From the NCBI GenBank assembly GCA_024649995.1, contig JANKMX010000001.1, forward strand, positions 28,441 through 92,440: a stretch of 64,000 bases of DNA. Reading direction: 5' to 3'. Positions within the stretch are counted from its first letter, which is position 1, and each line of letters opens with the position of its first letter. The DNA comes from Gudongella sp. Its GTDB lineage: Bacteria; Bacillota; Clostridia; Tissierellales; Tissierellaceae. The notes beneath the pieces were generated by a model. That model was given only the letters and a program-made list of their open reading frames with translations. It had not been told where the DNA came from and made no database searches. Positions 16,975 to 25,766 of this stretch are shown piece after piece. The translations under genes were made by a program, and so were the position numbers.

Positions 16975-18342
16975 TTGGCTAAGAAAAGCAAGATAAACAG
17001 ATGCAGTGAATGTGGATACGAAATGGTTGGATTTATGGGAAGGTGTCCTGAATGTGGCGCATTCGGATCCTTTCAGGAAGTTGAAAGGGCTGAAACCTCC
17101 TCCGGTAGAAAGGTAAAGACCGCAACCACTGCAGAAAGACTAAACAGGATACAGGCAACAAACAGTATGAGGATAAAGACCTCCATAAATGAGTTTGACA
17201 GGGTTATGGGTGGCGGAATCATAAAGGATTCCGTCACAATACTAACTGCCAAGCCAGGTGCGGGAAAATCCACCCTGCTTCTCCAGGTTGCAAACGACCT
17301 GGCAAGACAGGGAATCAAGACCCTCTATGCCTCGGGAGAGGAGTCAACCTCCCAGATCAAGTCAAGGGCTGACAGAATCCTCAAGCAGATTCATGACGAT
17401 CTTCATGTTGTTTCGGACAACAGCCTGAACTCCATTCTTGATATCATAGAGAAGACAGATGCTAGATTCATCATTGTTGACAGCATCCAGACCTTCACAT
17501 TGGATGAGTTTCCAACATCCAGGGCAGGCTCTCCCACCCAGACCATGGAATGTGCATACGAGCTTGTAAAGATTGCAAAAAGACCTGAAAAGCCCAGGAT
17601 CGTCTTCATAGTCGGTCAGATGACAAAGGATGACGAATTGGCAGGTGTTAGGGCTCTTGAGCATTTGGTGGATACTGTTCTTGTGATCGAGGGAGAAAGT
17701 GGCGAGGAGCTGAGAAGCCTGGTCTCAACAAAGAACAGGTATGGGTCTACAGGCGAAATGGGTTTTTTCAATATGACAGAGGATGGAATGGTTTCAATAG
17801 ACAACCCATCTGAGTACTTCATGACAAAAAGGTCTGAGGAGAACCAGGTCTCAGGAAGCGCCCTGACTGTTGTAAGGGAGGGAACAAGACCAATACTCCT
17901 TGAGGTGGAGTCTCTTGTATCCCCATCATTCACCCCATACCCGGCAAGGATTGGGGAATCCATGAAGCGTGAGCAGATGAACACCCTTGTGTCAATACTG
18001 GAGCAAAGGGGAGGAATGCCCCTATATGATAAGAATGTTGTAATAAAAACAACTGGAGGAATCAAGCTAAAGGAGCATTCGGCAAACCTGGCCGTTATTG
18101 TCAGCATAGTTTCCTCAGTTCATGACAGAGCGGTGGGTAGTGATATGGTATTCCTGGCTGATGTTGGCTTGACTGGGGAGCTCAAGAAGGTTCCTTCCCT
18201 GGATGCCAGGCTTAGGGAGGCAGACAGGATGGGAATTAGGACTGCCTTTGTATCCGCAGACTACGGAAGGGGAACCAAGCTTGAGAATCTCAAGGTTGTA
18301 AGGCTCAGAACCCTGAAGGATGTTCTTGGAAAGGTATTTTAG
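16975..18342 (+). CDS. radA: DNA repair protein RadA
   Basis: A 455-residue RecA-like helicase that helps branch migration in recombination. It has an N-terminal C4 zinc finger (CSEC at 10-13, CPEC at 24-27), a Walker A TAKPGAGKSTLLLQ, the RadA-specific KNRYGSTGEMGFF motif (usually KNRFG), and a C-terminal Lon-like domain with VFLADVGLTGELKKVP. The start is TTG 16975 with GGGAGG upstream. In Clostridia radA commonly follows clpC, often with disA after it; disA is absent here. Confidence 0.96.
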   Translation: MAKKSKINRCSECGYEMVGFMGRCPECGAFGSFQEVERAETSSGRKVKTATTAERLNRIQATNSMRIKTSINEFDRVMGGGIIKDSVTILTAKPGAGKSTLLLQVANDLARQGIKTLYASGEESTSQIKSRADRILKQIHDDLHVVSDNSLNSILDIIEKTDARFIIVDSIQTFTLDEFPTSRAGSPTQTMECAYELVKIAKRPEKPRIVFIVGQMTKDDELAGVRALEHLVDTVLVIEGESGEELRSLVSTKNRYGSTGEMGFFNMTEDGMVSIDNPSEYFMTKRSEENQVSGSALTVVREGTRPILLEVESLVSPSFTPYPARIGESMKREQMNTLVSILEQRGGMPLYDKNVVIKTTGGIKLKEHSANLAVIVSIVSSVHDRAVGSDMVFLADVGLTGELKKVPSLDARLREADRMGIRTAFVSADYGRGTKLENLKVVRLRTLKDVLGKVF

Positions 18343-18360
18343 ATTGAATTTAGAATAAAA

Positions 18361-18400
18361 AAGACACTCTGAAAACTGTTCCTTGTTTTCAGAGTGTCTT
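18361..18400. terminator. terminator after radA
   Basis: A perfect 16-bp stem (18361-18376 with 18385-18400, core GACACTCTGAAAAC) has an A run before it and a TTGTATTCTTTTT stretch after it. It should end the ctsR-radA operon and may also work on the minus strand. Confidence 0.85.
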
Positions 18401-18469
18401 GTATTCTTTTTAATACGAATAGGAAATTTCTACTTTTTTAGATCATGAAATTTCCGTGCATGAGTATCA

Positions 18470-18503
18470 TAAAAAGCTTCCTTAATACGCTACAGATGCT
18501 TTT
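18470..18503 (-). terminator. weak terminator of the minus-strand MazG-like gene
   Basis: Read on the minus strand, AAAAAAGC and GCTTTTT flank a loop of about 15 bases just after the stop codon at 18505. The stem is short and A/T rich. Confidence 0.4.
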
Positions 18504-18504
18504 T

Positions 18505-18912
18505 TTATTTCATGCCGTATACGCCCAGGGTCTTGGTTCTGTCCAGTTCCTTCTTTACAGTGTCCTTTAATCTGAAGTCCAGGGTGTTTGCAAGGGATGC
18601 CAGAAAATAGATGTAGGCTCCTATCTCTTGCTCCAGGACCTCCTTACAGTTGGGGCAGATGTCACCAACTACGTGTGAGTCCACCTTGGCAAGTGCGTCT
18701 GTAAGTGTTTCGGAATTGAAATCCTGCCTTTGAGCGTCTATTTCTATACAGCCACAGGATGTAACTGATTTTGCCACAGCCCTGTTGATTCTGGCGTTGT
18801 ACTCATCCAGCTTGGTCATAATGTCCAGGATGCTCTTGTGTCTTACAAGTGTTCCAGATACCTGATTCTGCAATTCTTCTATTAGATTTTCCTGATTTGT
18901 CCCGTTAACCAT
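18505..18912 (-). CDS. conserved clostridial protein, MazG-like C-terminal half
   Basis: A 135-residue cytoplasmic protein. The N-terminal half (VSGTLVRHKSILDIMTKLDEYNARINRAVAKSV split around residue 25) is helical and leads into a cysteine motif SCGC. A second pair, CPNC, is followed by EQEIGAYIYFLASLANTLDF, which resembles the metal-binding helix and following helices of MazG-type all-alpha NTP pyrophosphatases. I recognise this arrangement from clostridial genomes but know no experimental function. It has its own consensus promoter and a GAGGAGG site before ATG 18912, and runs against the flanking operons. Confidence 0.75.
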   Translation of the reverse strand: MVNGTNQENLIEELQNQVSGTLVRHKSILDIMTKLDEYNARINRAVAKSVTSCGCIEIDAQRQDFNSETLTDALAKVDSHVVGDICPNCKEVLEQEIGAYIYFLASLANTLDFRLKDTVKKELDRTKTLGVYGMK

Positions 18913-18943
18913 ATGAACCTCCTCTTGTTAAGTTCTCAACTTA

Positions 18944-18973
18944 ATTATACGGTTTAATGCATCAGGTTGTCAA
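18944..18973 (-). promoter_or_regulatory. sigma-A promoter of the minus-strand MazG-like gene
   Basis: On the minus strand a perfect TTGACA (18973-18968), an 18-base spacer and a perfect TATAAT (18949-18944) lie about 30 bases before the start codon. The strength suggests the gene is well expressed. Confidence 0.85.
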
Positions 18974-19031
18974 ACCGAAATGGGGTCGATTTGTCTACAT
19001 ATTAAGTTATGGTCATTAATTTAAAATATTA

Positions 19032-19061
19032 TTGACACGATTTACACTTCTATGGTAATAT
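19032..19061 (+). promoter_or_regulatory. distal promoter of carD
   Basis: TTGACA (19032-19037), an 18-base spacer and TAATAT (19056-19061) lie about 70 bases before the carD start. Confidence 0.6.
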
Positions 19062-19075
19062 ATTAACTTTACTTA

Positions 19076-19104
19076 TTGGCTTTTCTACGCTATAATAATA
19101 TAAT
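19076..19104 (+). promoter_or_regulatory. proximal promoter of carD
   Basis: TTGGCT (19076-19081), a 17-base spacer and a perfect TATAAT (19099-19104) lie 27 bases before the carD start. Together with the distal element this makes a tandem promoter. Confidence 0.65.
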
Positions 19105-19131
19105 GAGGGAATACTATGGGGAGGTTTTGAT

Positions 19132-19656
19132 ATGTTCAAAATTGGCGATAAGATTGTTTATCCTATGCATGGCGCTGGAGTGATTGAAAAGCTTGAAACA
19201 AAGGAAATATTAGGTGAGAAGAGAGAGTACTTCATCATCAAGATGCCCATTGGGGATATGAAGGTTATGGTTCCAGTATCAAATGTTGAAGAGGTAGGAG
19301 TGAGGGAGATAATTTCCCCTGATGAAATAGAAGACATCATGTCCATCCTTAGGGGGCACAAGACGAAGATGCCTCAGAACTGGAACAGAAGATACAGAAT
19401 AAACATGGATAGGATCAAGACAGGAGACATCCATGAGATTGCATCTGTAGTGAGAAATCTTACCATACTTGACAACGAGAAGGGTCTGTCCACTGGAGAG
19501 AGAAAAATGCTGAGCAATGCAAAGCAGATGCTTCTTTCAGAGCTTGTTTTGGTTACAGGGGATCCCTATGAAGATATTGAGAAGCTTGTTGACAAGGAAA
19601 TCATGGAGAATGAGGGTATCGATGAGGATGAGGATGGGGATGAGACGGAAGAATAA
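19132..19656 (+). CDS. carD: CarD family transcription regulator (CdnL-type)
   Basis: A 174-residue protein with an N-terminal RNA polymerase interaction domain (MFKIGDKIVYPMHGAGVIE through about residue 60, Tudor-like) and a helical C-terminal DNA-binding domain. The end is acidic (DEDEDGDETEE). CarD/CdnL proteins bind the beta subunit and stabilise open complexes at rRNA and other promoters. GGGGAGG precedes ATG 19132. It opens a cluster with yacL, ispD and ispF, as in many Clostridia. Confidence 0.95.
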   Translation: MFKIGDKIVYPMHGAGVIEKLETKEILGEKREYFIIKMPIGDMKVMVPVSNVEEVGVREIISPDEIEDIMSILRGHKTKMPQNWNRRYRINMDRIKTGDIHEIASVVRNLTILDNEKGLSTGERKMLSNAKQMLLSELVLVTGDPYEDIEKLVDKEIMENEGIDEDEDGDETEE

Positions 19657-19725
19657 ACTTATACTGGCATTACATTGCCAATAGGTTTATAATGGAGACT
19701 ATGGGAAAAAACAGGAGGTGGAATT

Positions 19726-20832
19726 ATGGTTAAGAAAATAGCCAGGGTTCTTATCGGACTCTTTGGTATGCTTCTGGGTTATCTGGCATACACTGGGTTC
19801 AAGGGCCTTGAGTTGGTCAATGTCACTGGCATGGCAGAGCTTGTTGCGATCGTTATTTTTATATCTGTATTTGGAATTATATTTTTTATTTTTTCTTCTA
19901 AGATCATCAAGCAAGGCCAGAACATTGCAAAAGTAATTGAAGGGGAGCTGCAAAGATTCTCCATCCAGAATATTGCACTGGGAGCGGTTGGACTTATCAT
20001 AGGGCTAATAATTGCCTATCTGCTGAGCCAACCACTTTACAGACTGGAAATACCTTATGTTGGAGTTGTTGCATCCATAATACTCTATGGATTGTTGGGT
20101 TATCTTGGAGTGACCATACCCAACAGGAACATAGAGGATATAACAACCACACTTGGGAATTTCACAGGAAATATCGGAACGGGGAAGAAGAACCACAAGG
20201 AAAAGAATGGCGAGAGGGGTGCCTGCCCAAAGATTCTCGATACCAGTGTAATAATCGACGGTAGAATTGCTGATATTGTGAAGACGGGATTCATTGAGGG
20301 ACCATTGGTAATTCCTGTATTTGTGCTGGAGGAGCTTCAGCATATTGCTGACTCATCTGACGGACTGAAGAGAAACAGGGGTAGACGCGGTCTGGATATA
20401 CTGAATAGGATCCAGAACGAGCTGGATACTGAAATTATAATCCATGAGAAGGAATTCGACGAGGTAAGCGAGGTTGATTCAAAGCTATTGAAGCTTACCC
20501 AGTATATGAAGGGTAAAATCATCACCAACGACTATAACCTCAACAAGGTGGCCGAGGTTCACAGAATCGAGGTCCTAAACATCAACGAGCTTGCAAATGC
20601 TGTCAAGCCTGTTGTTTTACCAGGGGAAGAGATGGTTGTGCAGGTTGTCAAGGATGGTAAGGAAGCAGGCCAGGGTCTTGCATATCTTGACGACGGGACC
20701 ATGATAGTAGTAGAATCAGGTAGAAAATATATTGGAGAAACCATAGATGTGATAGTCACATCTGTTCTCCAGACCTCTGCTGGAAGAATGATATTTGCAA
20801 AGCCCAAGGCATTGTATGACAAGGCGGTATAG
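19726..20832 (+). CDS. yacL: PIN and TRAM domain protein YacL
   Basis: A 368-residue membrane-anchored protein. Four hydrophobic segments fill about residues 8-128, followed by a PIN-like nuclease domain starting at KILDTSVIIDGRIADI with the acidic residues of the family (VLEELQHIADSSD, KIITNDYNLNKVA), and a C-terminal TRAM RNA-binding domain (about 290-355). The combination is the YacL family found beside carD or radA in Firmicutes. The target RNA is unknown. AGGAGGTGG precedes ATG 19726. Confidence 0.94.
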   Translation: MVKKIARVLIGLFGMLLGYLAYTGFKGLELVNVTGMAELVAIVIFISVFGIIFFIFSSKIIKQGQNIAKVIEGELQRFSIQNIALGAVGLIIGLIIAYLLSQPLYRLEIPYVGVVASIILYGLLGYLGVTIPNRNIEDITTTLGNFTGNIGTGKKNHKEKNGERGACPKILDTSVIIDGRIADIVKTGFIEGPLVIPVFVLEELQHIADSSDGLKRNRGRRGLDILNRIQNELDTEIIIHEKEFDEVSEVDSKLLKLTQYMKGKIITNDYNLNKVAEVHRIEVLNINELANAVKPVVLPGEEMVVQVVKDGKEAGQGLAYLDDGTMIVVESGRKYIGETIDVIVTSVLQTSAGRMIFAKPKALYDKAV

Positions 20833-20872
20833 AAGTTGAGCATAGGTAATAAAAGTTTGTTGAGGTGGTCTA

Positions 20873-21595
20873 ATGTATAAGGGAAATTTCGTGTCAGTGA
20901 TAATAGCTGCCGCTGGTATGAGCAACCGGATGGGAAGCAAAATTAACAAGCAGTTCATCGTCATTGACAATAAGCCGATACTTGCCCACACGATCGAGAA
21001 ATTCGAAGCCTGCAAATATGTGGATGAGATTATTGTCGTGTCAAAGGAGCAGGAGGTTGAGTACTGTCGCAAGGAAATTGTGAGAAAGTACGGCTATAGA
21101 AAGGTAACCAACATCATAAAGGGTGGAAGGGAAAGGCAGGATTCCATATACAATGGAATCATGGCACTTAATGAGGGGACAGACATTGTACTTACCCACG
21201 ATGGAGCAAGACCCTTTGTAAGGATGGAATCAATAATAAATGGAATAAAGGGCGCCCTTGAGCATGGTGCGTGTGTGATTGGGGTTCCCCTTAAGGATAC
21301 CATAAAGGTAATAGAGGAGAACAACCAGGTTCACCATACACCAAACAGAGCGCTTTTGTGGGCTGCACAGACTCCCCAGTGCTTCAGGATCGAACTTCTG
21401 AAGGAGGGCTACGAATATGCAATCGCTGAGGGAATCCTCGGGACTGACGACAGCTCACTGGTGGAGAAGACGGGTTATCCCGTCAAGATGATCATGGGAA
21501 CCTATGACAATATTAAAATAACTACGCCTGAGGATCTTGTGGTGGCAGAATCAATTGCCAAGGAGAAGACTCTTAGCATCTCGGGCAGAGACTAG
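20873..21595 (+). CDS. ispD: 2-C-methyl-D-erythritol 4-phosphate cytidylyltransferase
   Basis: Third enzyme of the MEP isoprenoid pathway: CTP plus MEP gives CDP-ME. The 240-residue protein has the nucleotide-binding AAAGMSNRMGSKINKQF (residues about 12-28), GGRERQDSIYNGI, HDGARPFV and QTPQCFRIELL, with TDDSSLVE near the C-terminus. GAGGTGG precedes ATG 20873. It is followed 13 bases later by ispF, the fifth step; ispE is not adjacent. Confidence 0.95.
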   Translation: MYKGNFVSVIIAAAGMSNRMGSKINKQFIVIDNKPILAHTIEKFEACKYVDEIIVVSKEQEVEYCRKEIVRKYGYRKVTNIIKGGRERQDSIYNGIMALNEGTDIVLTHDGARPFVRMESIINGIKGALEHGACVIGVPLKDTIKVIEENNQVHHTPNRALLWAAQTPQCFRIELLKEGYEYAIAEGILGTDDSSLVEKTGYPVKMIMGTYDNIKITTPEDLVVAESIAKEKTLSISGRD

Positions 21596-21608
21596 GAAGT
21601 GAAGCTTG

Positions 21609-22094
21609 ATGAGAGTTGGAATAGGATATGATGTCCACAAGCTGGTGGAGGGAAGAAAGCTTATAATCGGAGGGGTCCAGGTTCCCCATGAAATGGGACT
21701 ACTGGGTCACTCTGATGCGGATGTCCTGGTCCACAGCCTTATGGATGCAATATTGGGCGCAATGAGTGCAGGAGATATTGGGAAGCACTTTCCCGATACG
21801 GATATGGACTACAAGGACATATCCAGCATGATCCTACTTGAAAGGGTATTCCAGGTAATGAGGGAGAAGGGCTACAGGCTTGTCAATGCAGACAATGTAA
21901 TAGCTGCACAAAGGCCAAAGCTTGCCCCCTATATAGATCAGATGAGAGAGAACATTGCCAGGGTTCTCCAGGTTCCTGTAGAGGATATTGGAGTCAAGGC
22001 AACCACAACTGAGAGACTCGGCTTTGAAGGTCGAGAGGAGGGAATATCCTCCTATAGCACATGTCTGCTGGAAAAATCAATTGACAATAGGTAG
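21609..22094 (+). CDS. ispF: 2-C-methyl-D-erythritol 2,4-cyclodiphosphate synthase
   Basis: Cyclises CDP-ME 2-phosphate to MEcPP. The 161-residue protein has the zinc ligands in GIGYDVHKL (Asp and His) and [18 protein letters not shown], the [11 protein letters not shown] motif and the C-terminal [19 protein letters not shown] prefer ATG 21609 to the adjacent TTG 21606. The TTGACA of the promoter for the T-box transcript lies inside the last codons. Confidence 0.96.
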   Translation: MRVGIGYDVHKLVEGRKLIIGGVQVPHEMGLLGHSDADVLVHSLMDAILGAMSAGDIGKHFPDTDMDYKDISSMILLERVFQVMREKGYRLVNADNVIAAQRPKLAPYIDQMRENIARVLQVPVEDIGVKATTTERLGFEGREEGISSYSTCLLEKSIDNR

Positions 22095-22109
22095 GGTTTT
22101 GTGTAAACT
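22081..22109 (+). promoter_or_regulatory. sigma-A promoter of the T-box/proS transcript
   Basis: A perfect TTGACA (22081-22086), a 17-base spacer and TAAACT (22104-22109, preceded by TG) overlap the end of ispF. The transcript would start near 22116, just before the T-box. Confidence 0.75.
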
Positions 22110-22115
22110 TATTTG

Positions 22116-22334
22116 TGTCAGCTTCGATGGGAGCTAGTATTGTATCACGGTCCAAGAGAGGAGATCCAAGGCTGGAAGATTTCCGTCCCTCTGATATGAG
22201 AACCTGTCCCGGAGCATTCCGCAAAAACGGAACGTTTGGCTACGTTAAAGCCCTTAAAGTGAACCCTGTGGGTTTATAAGAGTGGTACCGCGGAATATAC
22301 CTTTCGTCTCTTGGAGAGACGAAGGGTTTTTTTG
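22116..22334 (+). promoter_or_regulatory. T-box leader controlling proS
   Basis: The diagnostic T-box sequence AGAGTGGTACCGCGGA lies at 22279-22294, where it would bind the uncharged tRNA acceptor end. Right after it is the terminator stem (CTTTCGTCTC at 22301-22310 with GAGACGAAGG) and a T run at 22327-22333. Upstream is a stem I region with an AGAGAGGAGA-type bulge and a CCGGAGC-like 3' side. The likely specifier is CCT (Pro) at 22203-22205, judged by position and by the proS gene that follows. Uncharged tRNA-Pro should favour antitermination. Confidence 0.93.
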
Positions 22335-22365
22335 TTATTTAAATATAAAATTTGGGGTGAAAAGT

Positions 22366-24090
22366 ATGAGAATGTCAAAAATGTATATGCCTACCTTGAG
22401 GGAAACACCCTCTGAGGCAGAGATACCAAGTCATCAGCTGCTTTTGAGGGCTGGGATGATCAGAAAGCTAGTAAGTGGAGTCTATTCATATCTTCCACTT
22501 GGCTACAGGGCCATCAAGAAGGTGGAGAAGGTTGTAAGGGAAGAGATGGATGCAGCAGGTTCACAGGAGCTTCTAATGTCGGCAATACAGCCAAGGGAGC
22601 TTTGGGAGTCATCGGGAAGATGGGCCAACTTCGGTCCGGAAATGTGGAGGCTAAAGGACAGGAACGACCGTGAATTCTGCCTTGGACCGACACACGAGGA
22701 GTATTTCACAGACCTTATAAAGGATGAGATAAAGTCCTACAAGCAGCTTCCACTTAGCATCTATCAGATCCAGACCAAGTACAGGGATGAAAAGAGACCA
22801 AGATTTGGCCTTATGAGATGCAGGGAGTTTATCATGAAGGATGCCTACAGCTTTGATACCGATGAGGAAGCCATGAAGGTGGCCTACCAGAAAATGTGGG
22901 ATGCCTATGACAGGGTATTTACCAGACTTAAGCTTAATTACAAGGTGGTACAGGGAGATACAGGTGCTATGGGAGGTAAGGTTTCCCATGAGTTCACCGC
23001 CATGAGTGAGGTTGGAGAGGGCGTCATAGCCTACTGTAATAGCTGTGACTTTGCCGCAACGGATGAGAAGGCACAGGTTATTTATTCAATTCCTCAAAAG
23101 GATGAGGAGGAGAGGGCAGTGGAGAAGGTTCTGACTCCTGAAGTCAAGACCATTGACGGACTTGTTGACTTCTTCAGCATTGAAAGATACAGATTCGGCA
23201 AGGCCCTTGTATTCCTTGCCCAGGGCGAGCCTGTTGTGGTAGTGATCCCGGGAGACCGTGAGCTAAATGAGACAAAGCTTGCCAACTACCTGATGGTTCC
23301 AGGACATGAGCTTGAGATGGCGGATGAGGATACAATCAAGAAGATTTCAGGTGCAAACAAGGGCTTTACAGGTCCCGTTGGGCTTGCAGAAGGCACAAGA
23401 CTCCTTGTGGACCAGCGTGTCACAACCCTTAAGAATATTGTAGTTGGTGGAAACGAGACGGATTATCACCTCATAAACGTCAATTACGGAAGGGACTTCC
23501 AGGGAGAGGTTGTTGAGGATCTTCTGATGGTCCAGGAAGGCGACACCTGCCCGACCTGTGGTGAAAAGCTTTCCCTTGACAGGGGGATTGAGGTGGGAAA
23601 CATATTCCAGCTTGGAACCAAATACAGCGAGAGCCTAAAAGCTACCTACCTTGACGTCAATGGCAAGGAGCAGCCCTTTGTAATGGGAAGCTACGGAATA
23701 GGAGTTTCCAGAAGTGTGGCTGCAGTGGTTGAGCAATACCACGATGAGAAGGGTATAATTTGGCCATTTGTTGTTGCTCCATACCATGCTGTTGTTACTA
23801 TTGTAAACACCAAGAAGGATGAGCAGAACCAGCTGGGAGAAAAAATATACCAAGACCTTAAAAAGATGGGCGTCGAGGTTCTCCTTGACGACCGTAATGA
23901 AAGACCTGGGGTCAAGTTTACCGACAGGGAGCTTGTCGGAATACCGGTACAGATAACAGTTGGCAAGCTGGCTGGCGATGGAATCATTGAGTTTTCCCTA
24001 AGAAAGAGGGAAGGCAAGCAGGAGATAACTGCTGACAAGATTGAGGGACTGATTCTTGAGGCATTTGAAGAGGAAGGATTTTCTCTTTAA
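22366..24090 (+). CDS. proS: proline--tRNA ligase
   Basis: Class II aminoacyl-tRNA synthetase that charges tRNA-Pro. The 574-residue protein is the bacterial long form with the editing insertion between motifs 2 and 3 (about residues 225-405). Motif 1 lies around [14 protein letters not shown], motif 2 is [26 protein letters not shown], written here in two halves [14 protein letters not shown] and [12 protein letters not shown], and motif 3 is in [17 protein letters not shown]. The frame is open into the T-box, but ATG 22366 with GGGGTG upstream is the real start. It is controlled by the T-box in front of it. Confidence 0.96.
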   Translation: MRMSKMYMPTLRETPSEAEIPSHQLLLRAGMIRKLVSGVYSYLPLGYRAIKKVEKVVREEMDAAGSQELLMSAIQPRELWESSGRWANFGPEMWRLKDRNDREFCLGPTHEEYFTDLIKDEIKSYKQLPLSIYQIQTKYRDEKRPRFGLMRCREFIMKDAYSFDTDEEAMKVAYQKMWDAYDRVFTRLKLNYKVVQGDTGAMGGKVSHEFTAMSEVGEGVIAYCNSCDFAATDEKAQVIYSIPQKDEEERAVEKVLTPEVKTIDGLVDFFSIERYRFGKALVFLAQGEPVVVVIPGDRELNETKLANYLMVPGHELEMADEDTIKKISGANKGFTGPVGLAEGTRLLVDQRVTTLKNIVVGGNETDYHLINVNYGRDFQGEVVEDLLMVQEGDTCPTCGEKLSLDRGIEVGNIFQLGTKYSESLKATYLDVNGKEQPFVMGSYGIGVSRSVAAVVEQYHDEKGIIWPFVVAPYHAVVTIVNTKKDEQNQLGEKIYQDLKKMGVEVLLDDRNERPGVKFTDRELVGIPVQITVGKLAGDGIIEFSLRKREGKQEITADKIEGLILEAFEEEGFSL

Positions 24091-24150
24091 GCGCCTCCAT
24101 AAAGGGTATTAGTTTACAGAGGATTGATATAAATTCAGGAGGTGTGAGAA

Positions 24151-25632
24151 TTGAGTGATGTAAGAGTTAGATTTGCCCCCAGTCCCACGGGATATCTTCA
24201 TATTGGAGGCTTGAGAACTGCTTTGTACAATTACCTTTTCGCCAAGAAGAACGGCGGTAAGTTTGTACTGAGGATTGAGGATACGGATCAGACCAGATTC
24301 GTTGAAGGTGCCATAGAAAACCTTATTGATTCCCTGCACTGGGCTGGCGTCCAGTATGACGAGGGCGTGTTCGTTGAGGATGGCAAGATTGTGGAGAAGG
24401 GGGATTTCGGGCCCTATGTACAGTCAAAGAGGCTTGATATATACAGAAGGTATGTTGACGAGCTGATAGAAAACGGTCACGCATACTACTGCTTCTGCTC
24501 AAAGGAAAGACTGGAAGCAGTAAGGGAAGAGCAGAAGATGAAGGGCATGGTTCCCAAATATGACGGCTTTTGCAGGAACGTATCCCTTGAGGATGCCAAG
24601 AAGAGGGTTGCCGCTGGAGAAGACCATGTCGTAAGACTGAAGCTCCCCCACAACAGGGACATCCACTTCCATGACCTTGTCAGGGGTGACATAACAATAA
24701 ATACCAACGATATAGACGACCAGGTATTGCTTAAGTCTGACGGCTTTCCCACCTACCATATGGCGGTTGTTGTGGATGACCACCTTATGGGGATAAGCCA
24801 CATTGTAAGGGGAGAGGAATGGCTTCCATCCACTCCAAAGCATGTGTACATGTATGAGGCCTTTGGTTGGGAGAAGCCAACCTATGTGCACCTGCCAACC
24901 GTCCTTAACAAGGAGAGGAAGAAGCTTTCCAAAAGACATGGGGACGTATCCGTTGACGATTTCAGAACCAAGGGATATCTTCCTGAGGGTCTTGTGAACT
25001 ACCTTGCTCTTGTAGGATGGAGCCCGGAGGGTAATGAGGAAATACTGTCCATGGAGGAAATGGTGGACAAGTTCTCCTTTGACAGGGTTTCGAAAACAGG
25101 TGGAATCTTTGACAAGGACAAGCTTGACTGGGTTAACAGCCACTATATAAGGAGTGAAAGCCTTCAAAGGATAAAGGATATGACCCTGCCTTACCTGATT
25201 GAAGCGGGCTACATGGATGAGGATTTTGCCAGGGAGAATTCCCACTGGGTGGATGTCCTCATTGAGACCGTAAGGGAAGGTCTTGCAACCGTAAATGAGG
25301 TTGTTGAGAAGGTGGAGTTCATATTCCAGGAGAATCCAGTGTATGAAGCTGAAGCCTATGATGAGTTTTTGAACAACGAAAACGGGAAAACCCTTATGGA
25401 GGCAATCATAAAGGAAGCTGGGGAATCAGACCAGATAAGCCTGGAGAATGCAAAGGACTTCATGAAGAGGATTCAGAAGAACACCGGAATAAAGGGCAAG
25501 AATCTCTTCATGCCCACAAGGGTTGCCTTGACTGGAAGTGCACATGGACCTGAGCTTGTGAATGTGCTTTATCTCCTTGGTAACGAAAAGATAGCTGAAC
25601 GGGCTCAAAAGGTACTGGATATAATTGACTGA
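24151..25632 (+). CDS. gltX: glutamate--tRNA ligase
   Basis: Class I synthetase that charges tRNA-Glu. The 493-residue protein has the HIGH motif as PSPTGYLHIGGLRTAL (His17) and the KMSKS-type motif as KKLSKRHGDVSV. A CFCSKE cysteine pair sits near residue 111. The start is TTG 24151 with AGGAGGTG five bases upstream. It is 60 bases after proS with no terminator between, so it is probably co-transcribed and also under T-box control. Confidence 0.96.
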   Translation: MSDVRVRFAPSPTGYLHIGGLRTALYNYLFAKKNGGKFVLRIEDTDQTRFVEGAIENLIDSLHWAGVQYDEGVFVEDGKIVEKGDFGPYVQSKRLDIYRRYVDELIENGHAYYCFCSKERLEAVREEQKMKGMVPKYDGFCRNVSLEDAKKRVAAGEDHVVRLKLPHNRDIHFHDLVRGDITINTNDIDDQVLLKSDGFPTYHMAVVVDDHLMGISHIVRGEEWLPSTPKHVYMYEAFGWEKPTYVHLPTVLNKERKKLSKRHGDVSVDDFRTKGYLPEGLVNYLALVGWSPEGNEEILSMEEMVDKFSFDRVSKTGGIFDKDKLDWVNSHYIRSESLQRIKDMTLPYLIEAGYMDEDFARENSHWVDVLIETVREGLATVNEVVEKVEFIFQENPVYEAEAYDEFLNNENGKTLMEAIIKEAGESDQISLENAKDFMKRIQKNTGIKGKNLFMPTRVALTGSAHGPELVNVLYLLGNEKIAERAQKVLDIID

Positions 25633-25709
25633 TGGCTGCTTCATATAATAGAATGAGAGTAGCATAGACTGGTTTTGACCCTTGCGTTGGACCATTATTC
25701 AGGTTGAAG

Positions 25710-25744
25710 ATCGTCTCTGCTCAGATCAGGGGCGATTTTTGTTT
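25710..25744 (+). terminator. rho-independent terminator between gltX and cysS
   Basis: A 10-bp stem with three G-U pairs (ATCGTCTCTG at 25710-25719, CAGGGGCGAT at 25727-25736) is followed by TTTTTGTTT. It lies 78 bases after the gltX stop and only 23 bases before cysS. There is no T-box motif, so it is either a plain terminator or an attenuator for cysS. Confidence 0.8.
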
Positions 25745-25766
25745 AGTAATGTTAAGGAGGACTCAT

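Noticed and set aside
25633..25766. A T-box before cysS
   Set aside because: The diagnostic GGTACCGCG sequence and stem I are absent; only a terminator is present.
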